In this document: positions 25,913-34,760 of the stretch, piece after piece
How the letters are laid out: the number at the start of each line of letters is the position of its first letter
Position numbering within the stretch: the first letter of the stretch is position 1
Source: Tropicibacter alexandrii
GTDB taxonomy: Bacteria > Pseudomonadota > Alphaproteobacteria > Rhodobacterales > Rhodobacteraceae
NCBI RefSeq assembly: GCF_003667315.2
Contig: NZ_RCTZ02000009.1
Location: 1-64,000 of the forward strand
DNA: 64,000 nucleotides
Reading direction: 5' to 3'
Program-made: the position numbers and the translations under genes
Notes under the pieces: model-generated
Databases searched by the model: none
Told to the model about the DNA's origin: nothing
What the model saw: the letters and a program-made list of their open reading frames with translations, nothing else

Positions 25913-27220
25913 TTAGCGGTAACCCGCTGCTTCCATGGCTTCGTTGGTGATGTCTTGCGCCTTGGCCAGCGCCTCGTCCACCGACTGCTGCCCGGCATAG
26001 ACCGCCGAGAATTCCTGGCTGACCTCGGTCGCGATGCCCGCGAATTCCGGGATCGCCACGAACTGCACGCCGACATAAGGCACCGGGTCCACGGTCGGGT
26101 TCTGCGGATCGGCAGCGTTGATCGAATCCAGCGTCATCTTGGCAAACGGGATGTCCTTGTAGTTGTCGTTCTCATAGAGCGACGTGCGGGCACCCGGGGG
26201 CACGTTGGCCCAGCCTTCGTTGGCGGCGACCAGCTCGATATATTCCTTCGAGGTGGCCCATTCGATGAACTGCTTGGCGGCAGCCTCTTTCTGGGTGCCA
26301 GCCGGGATCCCCAGCGCCCATGCCCAGAGCCAGTTGGCGCGCTTTTCCACGCCCTCGGCGTTCGGGGCCAGCGCAAAGCCGACCTTGTCCGCGACGGTCG
26401 AGTCGTTGGGGTTGGTCACGAAGGAGGCCGCGACGGTGGCGTCGATCCACATGCCGCACTTGCCTTGCTGGAACAGCGAGAGGTTCTCGTTGAAGCCGTT
26501 GGTGGCATAGCCCGCCGGACCGCTTTCCGACATCATGTCGACGAAGAATGTCAGCGCCTCTTTCCACTCGGGTTGGTCGAACTGGGCGTTCCAATCCTCG
26601 TCGAACCAGCGCGCGCCGAAGGAGTTGCCGGTCACGGTGATGAAGGCACCGCCTTCGCCCCAGCCCGCCTTGCCGCGCAGGCAGATGCCGTTGATGTCGT
26701 TTTCGCGGTCGGTCATCGCCGCCGCCGCCTCGCGGATGAACTGCCAGGTCGGGGCCTCGGGCATTTCCAGACCGGCCTTTTCCATCAGGTCGGTGCGGTA
26801 CATGATCATCGAGCTTTCGCCATAGAAGGGCGCCGCATAGAGCGTGCCGTCATGGCTGAGGCCTGCGCGCATGGCGGGCAGGATGTCGTCGGCGTCGTAG
26901 CTCTCGGACAGGTCGTCCAGCGGAACGAGCCAGCCATTGGCACCCCAGATCGGGGTTTCGTACATGCCGATGGTCATGATGTCGAAGGCACCGCCCTTGG
27001 TGGTGATGTCGGTGGTCACGCGCTGGCGCAGCACGTTTTCCTCGAGCGTCACCCACTCGACCTCGTGGCCGGTCTTCTCGGTGAAATCAGAGGTCAGGCC
27101 CTGCATCCGGATCATGTCGCCGTTGTTCACGGTCGCGATGGTCAGGGTCTCGGCCTGCGCTGCAAGAGCGACAGCCGTCAGTGCGGAAGCGCCCAGAAGG
27201 GCGCGAACGGTCGTTTTCAT
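25913..27220 (-). CDS. smoE: Polyol ABC transporter, periplasmic binding protein
   Basis: A 435-residue family-1 (MalE-type) binding protein with a signal peptide (LLGASALTAVALAAQAETL, cleavage after QA). Its mature part starts TLTIATVNNGDMIRMQG and contains ANWLWAWALGIPAGTQKEAA, typical of sorbitol/mannitol binding proteins. GGGAGG precedes the chosen ATG; the frame is open 19 codons further without a site. It is the first transporter gene after the SorC-type regulator and delivers polyols to SmoFGK. Confidence 0.93.
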   Translation of the reverse strand: MKTTVRALLGASALTAVALAAQAETLTIATVNNGDMIRMQGLTSDFTEKTGHEVEWVTLEENVLRQRVTTDITTKGGAFDIMTIGMYETPIWGANGWLVPLDDLSESYDADDILPAMRAGLSHDGTLYAAPFYGESSMIMYRTDLMEKAGLEMPEAPTWQFIREAAAAMTDRENDINGICLRGKAGWGEGGAFITVTGNSFGARWFDEDWNAQFDQPEWKEALTFFVDMMSESGPAGYATNGFNENLSLFQQGKCGMWIDATVAASFVTNPNDSTVADKVGFALAPNAEGVEKRANWLWAWALGIPAGTQKEAAAKQFIEWATSKEYIELVAANEGWANVPPGARTSLYENDNYKDIPFAKMTLDSINAADPQNPTVDPVPYVGVQFVAIPEFAGIATEVSQEFSAVYAGQQSVDEALAKAQDITNEAMEAAGYR

Positions 27221-27384
27221 GTGTATCCTCCCATTGGGACATAATGCTGCATGAGCAAATGCCATCAGTGCGGGCAATTATTCATTTGAGGAGGTGTTGC
27301 GTCAACCCCCCACGTGGCCCGCATGGGCAGGAGGTAGGGTAACTCTCCGTTAAGGAAAGGAAAAAATCAGGGGCAGAGTTGGCG

Positions 27385-28326
27385 CTAACCGAGCAGGGCG
27401 GCGGCGGTTGCCTCGTCCGTAATCAGGCCGTTGATCAGTTTCCCGTCCAAAGCGGCACGAATCGCGGGCCGTTTGCGGTGGCCATGCGCGGCGGCGATCG
27501 TGGGGTAGACAGGCGAGGCTGGCAGCGGCGCCGAGCTGACACGGGTGTTGATATCGTCGTCGATCAACTGGCCGCCTGCGTCGAAGACATAGCCGATGAT
27601 TTCGCCGACAGCCCCCTTGCCCAGAAGCCGGGCCTGATCCTCGCGGGTGATGAACCCGTCCAGCACGAGCGGCGCGTCGCCTTCGATCGCGCCGATGCCG
27701 ACAAAGCGGATGTCGGTATGCAGCGACAGGTCGTGATGGGTGGCGAGTGTCTTTTGCCCGAGCAGGGCGGTGCGTTCCCCGGCAGAGGCCGAGATCACCG
27801 GGACCGGCATGGGAAAGGTCGGGGCGGTGACCTTTTCCGCCATGGTGAAGAGCACGTTGTACAGCGCGGTCGACCCATCGGGCGAGATGTTCCCGGTCAA
27901 CGAGATGATCTTGTGCCGGGCGCAATCCAGATGCGGCAGGTGGTCGACCGCGCCGCGCAAGGTCCGCCCCGTGCCGATCCCAAGGATCAGCGGGTCGGGT
28001 TTGGACAGCCAGCGCTCGATCAGGTGGCCGGTGGCGTGCGACACGGCGGTTCCCGTCGCGGCGTCACTGGCCAGTTGCGGCACCACCTCGCAGATTTGCA
28101 GGCCGTAGCGCGCTTTCAGATCCCGGGCGAGGTCCATGCATTGCGAGATCGGGTGGTCGATGCGGGTCTTGACCAGCCCACCAGCCACCGCCTGACTGAC
28201 CAGCCGCTGCACCGATTGCCGCGACAGCCCCATGATGCTGGCGATCTCGTCCTGTTTCATGCCACCGATATAGGCCAGCCACGCGGCACGCGCCGCGTCG
28301 TCCAGCTTGGTATCCCTTGAACTCAT
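27385..28326 (-). CDS. SorC/DeoR-family transcriptional regulator of the polyol operon
   Basis: A 313-residue regulator. Its N-terminal helix-turn-helix lies near residues 22-45 (MKQDEIASIMGLSRQSVQRLVSQA). The sugar-binding domain of the SorC type follows (LILGIGTGRTLRGAVDHLPHL, then TDIRFVGIGAIEGDAPLVLDGFI). These proteins bind sugar phosphates and control the adjacent operon. It is upstream of smoE in the same direction with a 164-base gap, so it may be co-transcribed or have its own promoter. It probably senses a phosphorylated polyol intermediate. Confidence 0.87.
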   Translation of the reverse strand: MSSRDTKLDDAARAAWLAYIGGMKQDEIASIMGLSRQSVQRLVSQAVAGGLVKTRIDHPISQCMDLARDLKARYGLQICEVVPQLASDAATGTAVSHATGHLIERWLSKPDPLILGIGTGRTLRGAVDHLPHLDCARHKIISLTGNISPDGSTALYNVLFTMAEKVTAPTFPMPVPVISASAGERTALLGQKTLATHHDLSLHTDIRFVGIGAIEGDAPLVLDGFITREDQARLLGKGAVGEIIGYVFDAGGQLIDDDINTRVSSAPLPASPVYPTIAAAHGHRKRPAIRAALDGKLINGLITDEATAAALLG

Positions 28327-28374
28327 GCGTCTTTCCCGAAAATCCGTGCTGCATACTGAGCATCCGCCCAAGGT

Positions 28375-28403
28375 TTGACAAGCATGCCGAGATGATTTGG
28401 ATT
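28375..28403 (+). promoter_or_regulatory. Possible sigma-70 promoter for the Anbu operon
   Basis: A perfect -35 hexamer TTGACA (28375-28380) is followed after 17 bases by TGGATT (28398-28403), a weak -10 (3 of 6 matches). It faces the ATP-grasp gene, about 120 bases upstream of its ATG, in the divergent region with the SorC regulator. Confidence 0.35.
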
Positions 28404-28526
28404 CTGCTTAATTTTTAAACGATTGGATCATTATTTGGGCGGCGTTGGCCGTCGTCGACGGTAAATGCTTGTGGAACCGTGCGCGGGCGATGGAAACTCC
28501 GGTAAGGGCATCCGCAGGATCAGGCC

Positions 28527-29951
28527 ATGAGCGACACACCGATCTTTGATGAAATGTGGGGCAGGGATGACACCCTGCGTGCACCGTATCAGGGCTTTCA
28601 GACCTGGTTTGATGGCGAAGAGCCCCGGCGGCTCCGGGCAAAACAGCGCGAGGCGGAGGAGTTGTTCCGCCTCACGGGCATCACCTTCAACGTCTATGGC
28701 CGGGCCGAGGCCGAGGAACGTCTGATCCCCTTCGACATCATTCCGCGCATCATTTCAGGGCGCGAATGGCAGAAATTGAGCAAGGGCATCGAACAGCGTG
28801 TCCGCGCCATCAACGCCTTTCTGTACGACATCTACCACGGGCAGGAGATCATCAAAGCGGGCCGCATCCCGCGCGAGATGATCTCCAAGAACGAGGCCTT
28901 CCTGCCGCAGATGATGGGGGTGGAACCTCCGGGTGGCATCTATACCCATATCGTCGGCATCGATCTGGTGCGCACCGGGGATGACGAGTTTTACGTGCTC
29001 GAAGACAACGCCCGCACGCCCTCGGGTGTCAGCTACATGCTGGAAAACCGCGAGACGATGTTGCAGATGTTCCCGGAACTGTTCTCGCAGAACCGCGTGC
29101 AGCCGGTGCAGAACTACCCGGTCGAACTGCTGCGCTCGCTGGCGGCCTGCGCGCCTGCGGGCACCGAAGGCAAGCCCTGCGTCGCGGTGATGACGCCCGG
29201 CATCTTCAACTCCGCCTATTTCGAGCATTCGTTCCTGGCCGACCAGATGGGCGTCGAACTGGTCGAGGGGCATGATTTGCACGTGGTCGATGGCCGGGTG
29301 CAGATGCGCACCACGCGCGGCTACAAACCCATCGACGTGATCTACAGGCGGGTCGATGACGACTTTCTCGACCCTTTGAACTTCAACCCCGAAAGCGCGC
29401 TGGGCGTGCCGGGGATCATGGATGTCTACCGTGCGGGCAGGATCACCATCGCCAACGCCCCCGGCACCGGGATTTCCGATGACAAGGCGGTCTACAGCTA
29501 CATGCCCGAGATCGTCGAATTCTACACGGGCGAGCGGCCCTTGCTGGAAAACGTGCCCACATGGCGCTGTTCCGATCCCGAAAGCCTCGCCTATGTTCTC
29601 GACAACCTCGCCGATCTGGTCGTCAAGGAGGTGCACGGGTCCGGCGGCTACGGCATGCTGATCGGCCCGACGGCGACGAAAAAGGACCTGTCGGATTTCC
29701 GCAAGAAACTGAAGGCGCGGCCCGCCAACTACATCGCCCAGCCGACGCTGAGCCTGTCCACCGTGCCGATCTTCACCAACAAGGGGCTGGCGCCGCGCCA
29801 CGTAGACCTGCGCCCCTTCGTGCTGGTCAGCCCCGACGATATCCGCATCGTTCCGGGCGGGCTGACGCGGGTTGCATTGAAGAAGGGCTCTCTGGTCGTC
29901 AACTCCTCGCAAGGGGGCGGCACCAAGGACACCTGGGTGTTGGAGGACTGA
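28527..29951 (+). CDS. Circularly permuted type 2 ATP-grasp protein (Anbu operon)
   Basis: A 474-residue protein of the COG2308 family, a circularly permuted ATP-grasp ligase. Landmarks: IPRIISGREWQKLSKGIEQR (about 72-91), DLVRTGDDEFYVLEDNARTPSGVSYMLENR (about 149-178), and VVKEVHGSGGYGMLIGP (about 367-383). Such enzymes are thought to ligate amino acids or make peptide tags. It starts a tightly spaced operon with an alpha-E protein, a transglutaminase-like protein and the Anbu peptidase. The reaction product is unknown. The family and context are clear. Confidence 0.9.
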   Translation: MSDTPIFDEMWGRDDTLRAPYQGFQTWFDGEEPRRLRAKQREAEELFRLTGITFNVYGRAEAEERLIPFDIIPRIISGREWQKLSKGIEQRVRAINAFLYDIYHGQEIIKAGRIPREMISKNEAFLPQMMGVEPPGGIYTHIVGIDLVRTGDDEFYVLEDNARTPSGVSYMLENRETMLQMFPELFSQNRVQPVQNYPVELLRSLAACAPAGTEGKPCVAVMTPGIFNSAYFEHSFLADQMGVELVEGHDLHVVDGRVQMRTTRGYKPIDVIYRRVDDDFLDPLNFNPESALGVPGIMDVYRAGRITIANAPGTGISDDKAVYSYMPEIVEFYTGERPLLENVPTWRCSDPESLAYVLDNLADLVVKEVHGSGGYGMLIGPTATKKDLSDFRKKLKARPANYIAQPTLSLSTVPIFTNKGLAPRHVDLRPFVLVSPDDIRIVPGGLTRVALKKGSLVVNSSQGGGTKDTWVLED

Positions 29952-29952
29952 C

Positions 29953-30894
29953 ATGCTGGGGAAAACGGCCAATGGCCTGTATTGGATGTACCGCTATCTC
30001 GAACGGGCCGAGAACACCTCGCGCTTGGTCGAAACCGGCCAGCGCATCGCGCTGACGCGGCTGGGCTCGACCGAGAACGAATGGCGCTCGGTCATGGAAA
30101 GCGCGGCGATGCTGCCGGGATACGAGGCGGCGAACGGTGAAGTGACAAAGGACACGGCCATCGACTGGATGCTGCGGGCGACGGACAACCCGTCATCGGT
30201 CATGTCGTCGATCGCGTCGGCGCGGCACAATGCAAGACTGGTGCGCACGGCCCTGACGGGTGAGGTCTGGAACGCGGTGAACGGCGCCTACATGCGTGCC
30301 CGCACCCTATTGGCGCGTAAGGTGAACGAACGCGATCTGCCGGGAATCCTTGGGGAAATCCGGCAGGGCACGGCGCTGGTGCGCGGTGCCACCCACGGCA
30401 CCATGCTGCGCAACGACATCTACGATTTCGCCCGGATCGGGACATTCCTTGAACGCGGCGACAACACCGCGCGCATTCTGGACGTGAAATATTACGTGCT
30501 GCTGCCCTCTGTCCGATCTGTCGGGTCAGCAGTGGACAATGTGCAATGGGAAACGATCCTGCGCTCGGTCTCGGCGCGGGGCGGGTTCCGGATGGAGTAC
30601 GGCTCGACGCTGGACCCGCGCGACATTGCGCAATTCCTGATCCTCGACCGCCGGATGCCGCGCAGTCTGGCGTTTTGCACGCGCAAGCTGCGGGACAATC
30701 TCGGGTATCTGGACAATGATTACGGCACACGCGCCGAAAGCTACCTGAAGGCGGACCATATCGAACGCTCGTATCTGAGCCACGACATCGATGCCGTGTT
30801 CGATTTCGGTCTGCACCAATTCATCCAGAAGGTCGTGGGGCTGTATGCCGAACTGGGCGCCCAGATCGAACGCGACTACCGCTTCTACGAGTGA
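29953..30894 (+). CDS. Alpha-E domain protein (Anbu operon)
   Basis: A 313-residue all-helical alpha-E domain protein (COG2307). It begins MLGKTANGLYWMYRYLERAENTSRLVE, typical of the family, and contains FARIGTFLERGDNTARILDVKYYVLLP and the C-terminal YFLH-like DIDAVFDFGLHQFIQKVVGLYAELGAQIE. Alpha-E proteins nearly always sit next to permuted ATP-grasp proteins and may form one enzyme with them. The ATG follows the ATP-grasp stop by one base. Its role in peptide ligation or transfer is inferred. Confidence 0.9.
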   Translation: MLGKTANGLYWMYRYLERAENTSRLVETGQRIALTRLGSTENEWRSVMESAAMLPGYEAANGEVTKDTAIDWMLRATDNPSSVMSSIASARHNARLVRTALTGEVWNAVNGAYMRARTLLARKVNERDLPGILGEIRQGTALVRGATHGTMLRNDIYDFARIGTFLERGDNTARILDVKYYVLLPSVRSVGSAVDNVQWETILRSVSARGGFRMEYGSTLDPRDIAQFLILDRRMPRSLAFCTRKLRDNLGYLDNDYGTRAESYLKADHIERSYLSHDIDAVFDFGLHQFIQKVVGLYAELGAQIERDYRFYE

Positions 30895-30898
30895 TGCC

Positions 30899-31696
30899 AT
30901 GCGCCTGAAGATCCGCCACACCACCCGCTACCGCTTCGACCCGCCCGCGCGCTTCGGCCTGCAACAGGTGCGCAAGACGCCCAAGGATGGGCATGGCCAA
31001 TGGGTCATCAACTGGTCGACGACACTGACCGGCGCGACGCGGCAGCTATCCTACGAGGATCACCACCACAACGTGGTGGAACTGATCAGCTTTGACCGCG
31101 ACGTGTCCGAGGTCGAGATCACCTCGGAAGGCGAGATCGAGATTCAGGACAATGCGGGCGTGATCGGGCGCCACACCGGGCCCTCGCCGCTGTGGCTGTA
31201 TGAACAGGGCACGCCGCGCACGACAGCGGGGCCGGGGGTCAAGGCGCTGCTGAAGAAGGTCGAGGGGGCCGACGCGCTGTCCCGCCTGCACGCCTTGTCG
31301 GCCATGGTGGGCGAGACGGTCGCCTACGAGGTCGGCGCATCGCAGCCCGACTGGACCGCCGAGGACGCGCTGAGCGCGGGCAAGGGCGTGTGTCAGGACC
31401 ACGCCCATGTCTTCATCGCTGCGGCGCGTGCCATGGGTCTTCCCGCGCGCTACGTGTCCGGCTACCTCATGCTGGATGACCGCGTCGACCAGGACGCCAT
31501 GCATGCCTGGGCCGAGGCGCATGTGGACGGGCTTGGCTGGGTGGGCTTCGATCCGTCGAACGCGATTTCCCCCGATATGCGCTATGTCCGCGTCGCGACG
31601 GGGCTGGACTATAGCGAGGCTTCGCCGGTACATGGCTTGCGGATGGGGCCCGGCGCGGAACTGCTGGACGTCCAGATCGCGGTGGCGCAGCAATAA
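30899..31696 (+). CDS. Transglutaminase-like cysteine peptidase (Anbu operon)
   Basis: A 265-residue protein: an N-terminal beta-rich bacterial transglutaminase-associated domain (KIRHTTRYRFDPPARFGLQQVRK) and a C-terminal transglutaminase-like core with the full catalytic triad, Cys in GVCQDHAHVF, His in HAWAEAHVDG and Asp in GFDPSN. In this operon type it is proposed to hydrolyse or transfer peptide amides. It starts 4 bases after the alpha-E stop. It is cytoplasmic, since there is no signal peptide. Confidence 0.9.
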   Translation: MRLKIRHTTRYRFDPPARFGLQQVRKTPKDGHGQWVINWSTTLTGATRQLSYEDHHHNVVELISFDRDVSEVEITSEGEIEIQDNAGVIGRHTGPSPLWLYEQGTPRTTAGPGVKALLKKVEGADALSRLHALSAMVGETVAYEVGASQPDWTAEDALSAGKGVCQDHAHVFIAAARAMGLPARYVSGYLMLDDRVDQDAMHAWAEAHVDGLGWVGFDPSNAISPDMRYVRVATGLDYSEASPVHGLRMGPGAELLDVQIAVAQQ

Positions 31697-31709
31697 AAGG
31701 CCGGGAAAA

Positions 31710-32441
31710 ATGACCTATTGCGTGGGAATGATGCTGGATCGGGGCATCGCCTTCATGTCCGATACCCGCACCAATGCCGGGCTCGACAACATTTCCACAT
31801 ATCGCAAGATGACCATCTGGGAAGAGCCGGGCGAACGGTCCATCACGCTGATGAGCGCGGGGAACCTCGCCACGACCCAAGCCGTCGTCAGCCTGCTGGA
31901 AGAACGCACCAAGGCCCCGGATGACCGCAACCCCTCGATCATGGCAGAGCCGTCCATGTTTCAGGTCGCCCGGCTGGTGGCGGGCACCCTGCGCGAAGTC
32001 ATCGAGACCCACGCCCAAGGCGGCCAACGCGCCGACAGCGCCTTCAACGCGACGCTGATCCTTGGCGGGCAGATCAAGGGCACGCCGCCCCGCCTGTTCC
32101 TGATCTACCCCGAGGGCAACTTCATCGAAGCGGGCAGCGACACGCCCTTCTTCCAGATCGGCGAGATGAAATACGGCCGCCCCATTCTGGTGCGCGCCTA
32201 TGATCCCGGTCTCGACTTTGCGCAGGCGATGAAGCTGCTTCTGGTCAGCTTCGACTCGACGCTCAAGGCGAACCTGACCGTGGGCGCGCCCTTCGACTAC
32301 CATTTCTACGAGACCGACAGCTTTGCCACCGGGCGTCGGGGGCGGGTCGAGTTGAACGACCCCTATTTCCGCAAGATCAGCACCGATTGGGGCGAAAGCC
32401 TGAAAGCGGCGCTGGATCAGCTGCCGGATTACCCGGACTGA
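31710..32441 (+). CDS. Anbu proteasome-type peptidase
   Basis: A 243-residue Ntn hydrolase of the Anbu (COG3484) family. It begins MTYCVGMMLDRGIAFMSDTRTNAGLDN, where removal of Met would expose Thr2 as the N-terminal nucleophile, and FMSDTRTNAG matches the proteasome beta-subunit core. Anbu forms open ring or helical assemblies; the physiological substrate is unknown. It closes the ATP-grasp/alpha-E/transglutaminase operon, 13 bases after the previous gene, and is followed by the glucosylglycerate genes. Confidence 0.92.
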   Translation: MTYCVGMMLDRGIAFMSDTRTNAGLDNISTYRKMTIWEEPGERSITLMSAGNLATTQAVVSLLEERTKAPDDRNPSIMAEPSMFQVARLVAGTLREVIETHAQGGQRADSAFNATLILGGQIKGTPPRLFLIYPEGNFIEAGSDTPFFQIGEMKYGRPILVRAYDPGLDFAQAMKLLLVSFDSTLKANLTVGAPFDYHFYETDSFATGRRGRVELNDPYFRKISTDWGESLKAALDQLPDYPD

Positions 32442-32496
32442 GGCCGCGCCCGGCGGTCCCGGTCTGCAACAGGCGCCCGCGCGCCGGGAGAGACAT

Positions 32497-33264
32497 GTGA
32501 GACTGCTGGTTTTCAGCGATTTGGACGGAACCCTTCTGGATCACCAGACATATTCCTATGACCCCGCGCGCCCTGCGCTGGACCGTTTGAAACGTCTGGG
32601 TAGTCCGCTGATCCTGAGCACCTCGAAAACCGCCGCCGAAGTCGCCCCCCTGCATGCCGAGCTGGGTCTGGGGGACGCGCCCGCCATCGTCGAGAACGGG
32701 GCAGGGCTGTACCGTCCCGGCGAGGCCGCGCAGGATGACAGCGCCTACAGGCGCTTGCGGGCGGTGCTGGCCGATCTGAACGCCCCGTTTCGGGGCTTTG
32801 GCGATATGACCGATGCCGAGGTGGCCGAGGTCACGGGCCTGCCCTTGGCACGGGCGGCGCTGGCCCGTCAGCGGTGCTTCTCGGAACCGGGGCTTTGGCG
32901 CGGCGATGATCTGGACGCCTTCACCGACACCCTGTCCGACCACGGCATCACGGCCCGCCAAGGGGGACGCTTCCTGACGCTCTCCTTTGGCCGGACCAAG
33001 GCCGACGCCCTGCGTGAGGTCGCGCAGGACATGCGCGCCGACACCACCATCGCGCTGGGCGACGCGCCCAATGACCTCGAAATGCTGAACACCGCCACCT
33101 ATGGCGTGATCATACGCAACGCCCACGGCCCCGGTCTGCCGACCCAGCCGGGCGAGGCCACCGGCACCATCCGCCGCACGCAGGCCCCCGGCCCGACGGG
33201 CTGGAACGCGGCCATGACCGACATTCTGACTGAGCTGACCGAAAAGGGGGCCTTCGATGGCTGA
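32497..33264 (+). CDS. HAD-IIB phosphatase, mannosyl/glucosyl-3-phosphoglycerate phosphatase type
   Basis: A 255-residue HAD type IIB phosphatase with motif I FSDLDGTLLDH, motif II LILSTSKTAAEV, and motif IV IALGDAPNDLEMLN; the cap lies between. The MpgP/YedP subgroup removes phosphate from mannosyl- or glucosyl-3-phosphoglycerate. It uses a GTG start after GGGAGAG and overlaps the glycosyltransferase gene by 8 bases, so the two should act in sequence to make a compatible solute. Confidence 0.82.
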   Translation: MRLLVFSDLDGTLLDHQTYSYDPARPALDRLKRLGSPLILSTSKTAAEVAPLHAELGLGDAPAIVENGAGLYRPGEAAQDDSAYRRLRAVLADLNAPFRGFGDMTDAEVAEVTGLPLARAALARQRCFSEPGLWRGDDLDAFTDTLSDHGITARQGGRFLTLSFGRTKADALREVAQDMRADTTIALGDAPNDLEMLNTATYGVIIRNAHGPGLPTQPGEATGTIRRTQAPGPTGWNAAMTDILTELTEKGAFDG

Positions 33265-34477
33265 CTTCCACCAGAACGGCAATATCGCGCAATTCCACAA
33301 CCTGCGCCAACGCCCGATCGAGGAACTGGTCTACGAGATCGAGACCTTTGCCCAGACCCGCAAGATCAGCCTCGTCCTGCCCTGCCTCTATTCCGAACTC
33401 GAAGGCCCGGCGATGGAGAACATCGTCGACGAACTGTCCAAGGTCACCTACCTGCATCGCATCATCATCGGCCTCGACCGCGCAACCGAAGCGCAATACC
33501 GCCATGCCCGCGACTTCTTTGCCCGGCTGCCGCAGAAACACGTCGTCATCTGGAATGACAGTCCCCGGATGAAGGCGCTGGAGGCACGTCTGGATGCGCT
33601 TGGCCTCGCCCCGCCGGAGCCGGGCAAGGGCAAGAACATGTGGTCCTGCATGGGATACCTGATCTCTTGTGCCGACAGCGCCGTGATGGCTCTGCACGAC
33701 TGTGATATCGTGACATATCAAAGGGATATGCTGGCGCGGCTGGTCTATCCGGTGGTCAATCCGAACTTCCGCTACCAGCTGTCCAAGGGCTACTACCCGC
33801 GTATCGGCGACGGAAAACTGAACGGGCGTGTCACCCGCCTGCTCGTCTCGCCCCTGCTGATCGCGCTCAAGAAGGTGGTGGGGGACCGCGACTATATCGA
33901 CTACCTGCGCAGCTTCCGCTACCCGCTGTCGGGGGAATTCGCCCTGCGCACCTCGCTGCTGCCCGACCTGCGCATTCCGTCCGATTGGGGGCTGGAAATC
34001 GGCGTCTTGTCAGAGGCTTGGCGCAATCTGGGCCGCCACGCCGTCTGCCAGGTGGAAATCGCCGACGCCTATGACCACAAGCATCAGACCGTGTCCGAGG
34101 AAGACGCCGCCACCGGCCTCAACCGCATGTCCACCGACATCTGCAAGGCGATCTTCCGCAAGCTCGCCGCCGATGGAACCATCATGACGGCCAACACGTT
34201 CCGCACCCTCAAGGCCACGTACTACCGCTGCGCGCTGGACCTGTTGGAGTTCTACGACAACGACGCCAAGATGAACGGGCTGACGGTGGATCGCCACCGC
34301 GAGGAAAAGACCATCGAACTGTTCGCCGAGAACATCATGGCCGCCGGGCATACCTTCATGGCGAAGCCCAACGAGGCGCCGTTCATCCCCAACTGGTCCC
34401 GCGTCAACGCCGCCGATCCGGAACTGGTTGCCGAATTGAAGGCGGCGGTCAGCGCGGACGAAGCGGACTACGCCTGA
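33257..34477 (+). CDS. Glycosyltransferase, likely glucosyl-3-phosphoglycerate synthase
   Basis: A 406-residue GT-A-type glycosyltransferase: nucleotide-binding start ISLVLPCLYSELEGPAMENIVDEL, a DxD-like HDCDIVTYQRDM (about residues 150-162), and SGEFALRTSLLPDLRIPSDWGLEIGVLSEA in the acceptor region, as in family GT81. Coupling to a glycosyl-phosphoglycerate phosphatase supports transfer of glucose from UDP- or GDP-glucose to 3-phosphoglycerate. The product would be glucosylglycerate, a solute linked to salt stress and nitrogen limitation. Mannosylglycerate is the alternative. Confidence 0.7.
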   Translation: MADFHQNGNIAQFHNLRQRPIEELVYEIETFAQTRKISLVLPCLYSELEGPAMENIVDELSKVTYLHRIIIGLDRATEAQYRHARDFFARLPQKHVVIWNDSPRMKALEARLDALGLAPPEPGKGKNMWSCMGYLISCADSAVMALHDCDIVTYQRDMLARLVYPVVNPNFRYQLSKGYYPRIGDGKLNGRVTRLLVSPLLIALKKVVGDRDYIDYLRSFRYPLSGEFALRTSLLPDLRIPSDWGLEIGVLSEAWRNLGRHAVCQVEIADAYDHKHQTVSEEDAATGLNRMSTDICKAIFRKLAADGTIMTANTFRTLKATYYRCALDLLEFYDNDAKMNGLTVDRHREEKTIELFAENIMAAGHTFMAKPNEAPFIPNWSRVNAADPELVAELKAAVSADEADYA

Positions 34478-34545
34478 AAGGGGCTGGTTGCGCGTTTCGC
34501 GCGGGCGTATGAAGCGGGATCGAGTGGCACGATCTGGGAGGACTC

Positions 34546-34674
34546 ATGCGCGCTTTTCTATCGGACATCTGGCACCGCCTGAACCCCGCCGAACCCTCGG
34601 CTTGGTATCTGGTGCGGTTCATGTTGGTGACGCTGGTGCTGTTCGGCGTGGCGGCTTGGATTGGGCATGGGTGA
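34546..34674 (+). CDS. Small single-pass membrane protein (42 aa)
   Basis: A 42-codon frame with a good ribosome-binding site (GGGAGGACTC) before ATG. It encodes a basic/aromatic N-terminus (RAFLSDIWHRLNP) and one hydrophobic helix (FMLVTLVLFGVAAWIG). It lies 68 bases after the glycosyltransferase. No family recognised; the signals suggest a real small protein rather than a chance frame. Confidence 0.55.
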   Translation: MRAFLSDIWHRLNPAEPSAWYLVRFMLVTLVLFGVAAWIGHG

Positions 34675-34760
34675 GGGGCATGCACCAATAGGTGCTTGTA
34701 TTGGGCATGCCATTGTCAACACCGGGCCAAGCAATGGAGCTCATAATTCAGGTTAGCGTC

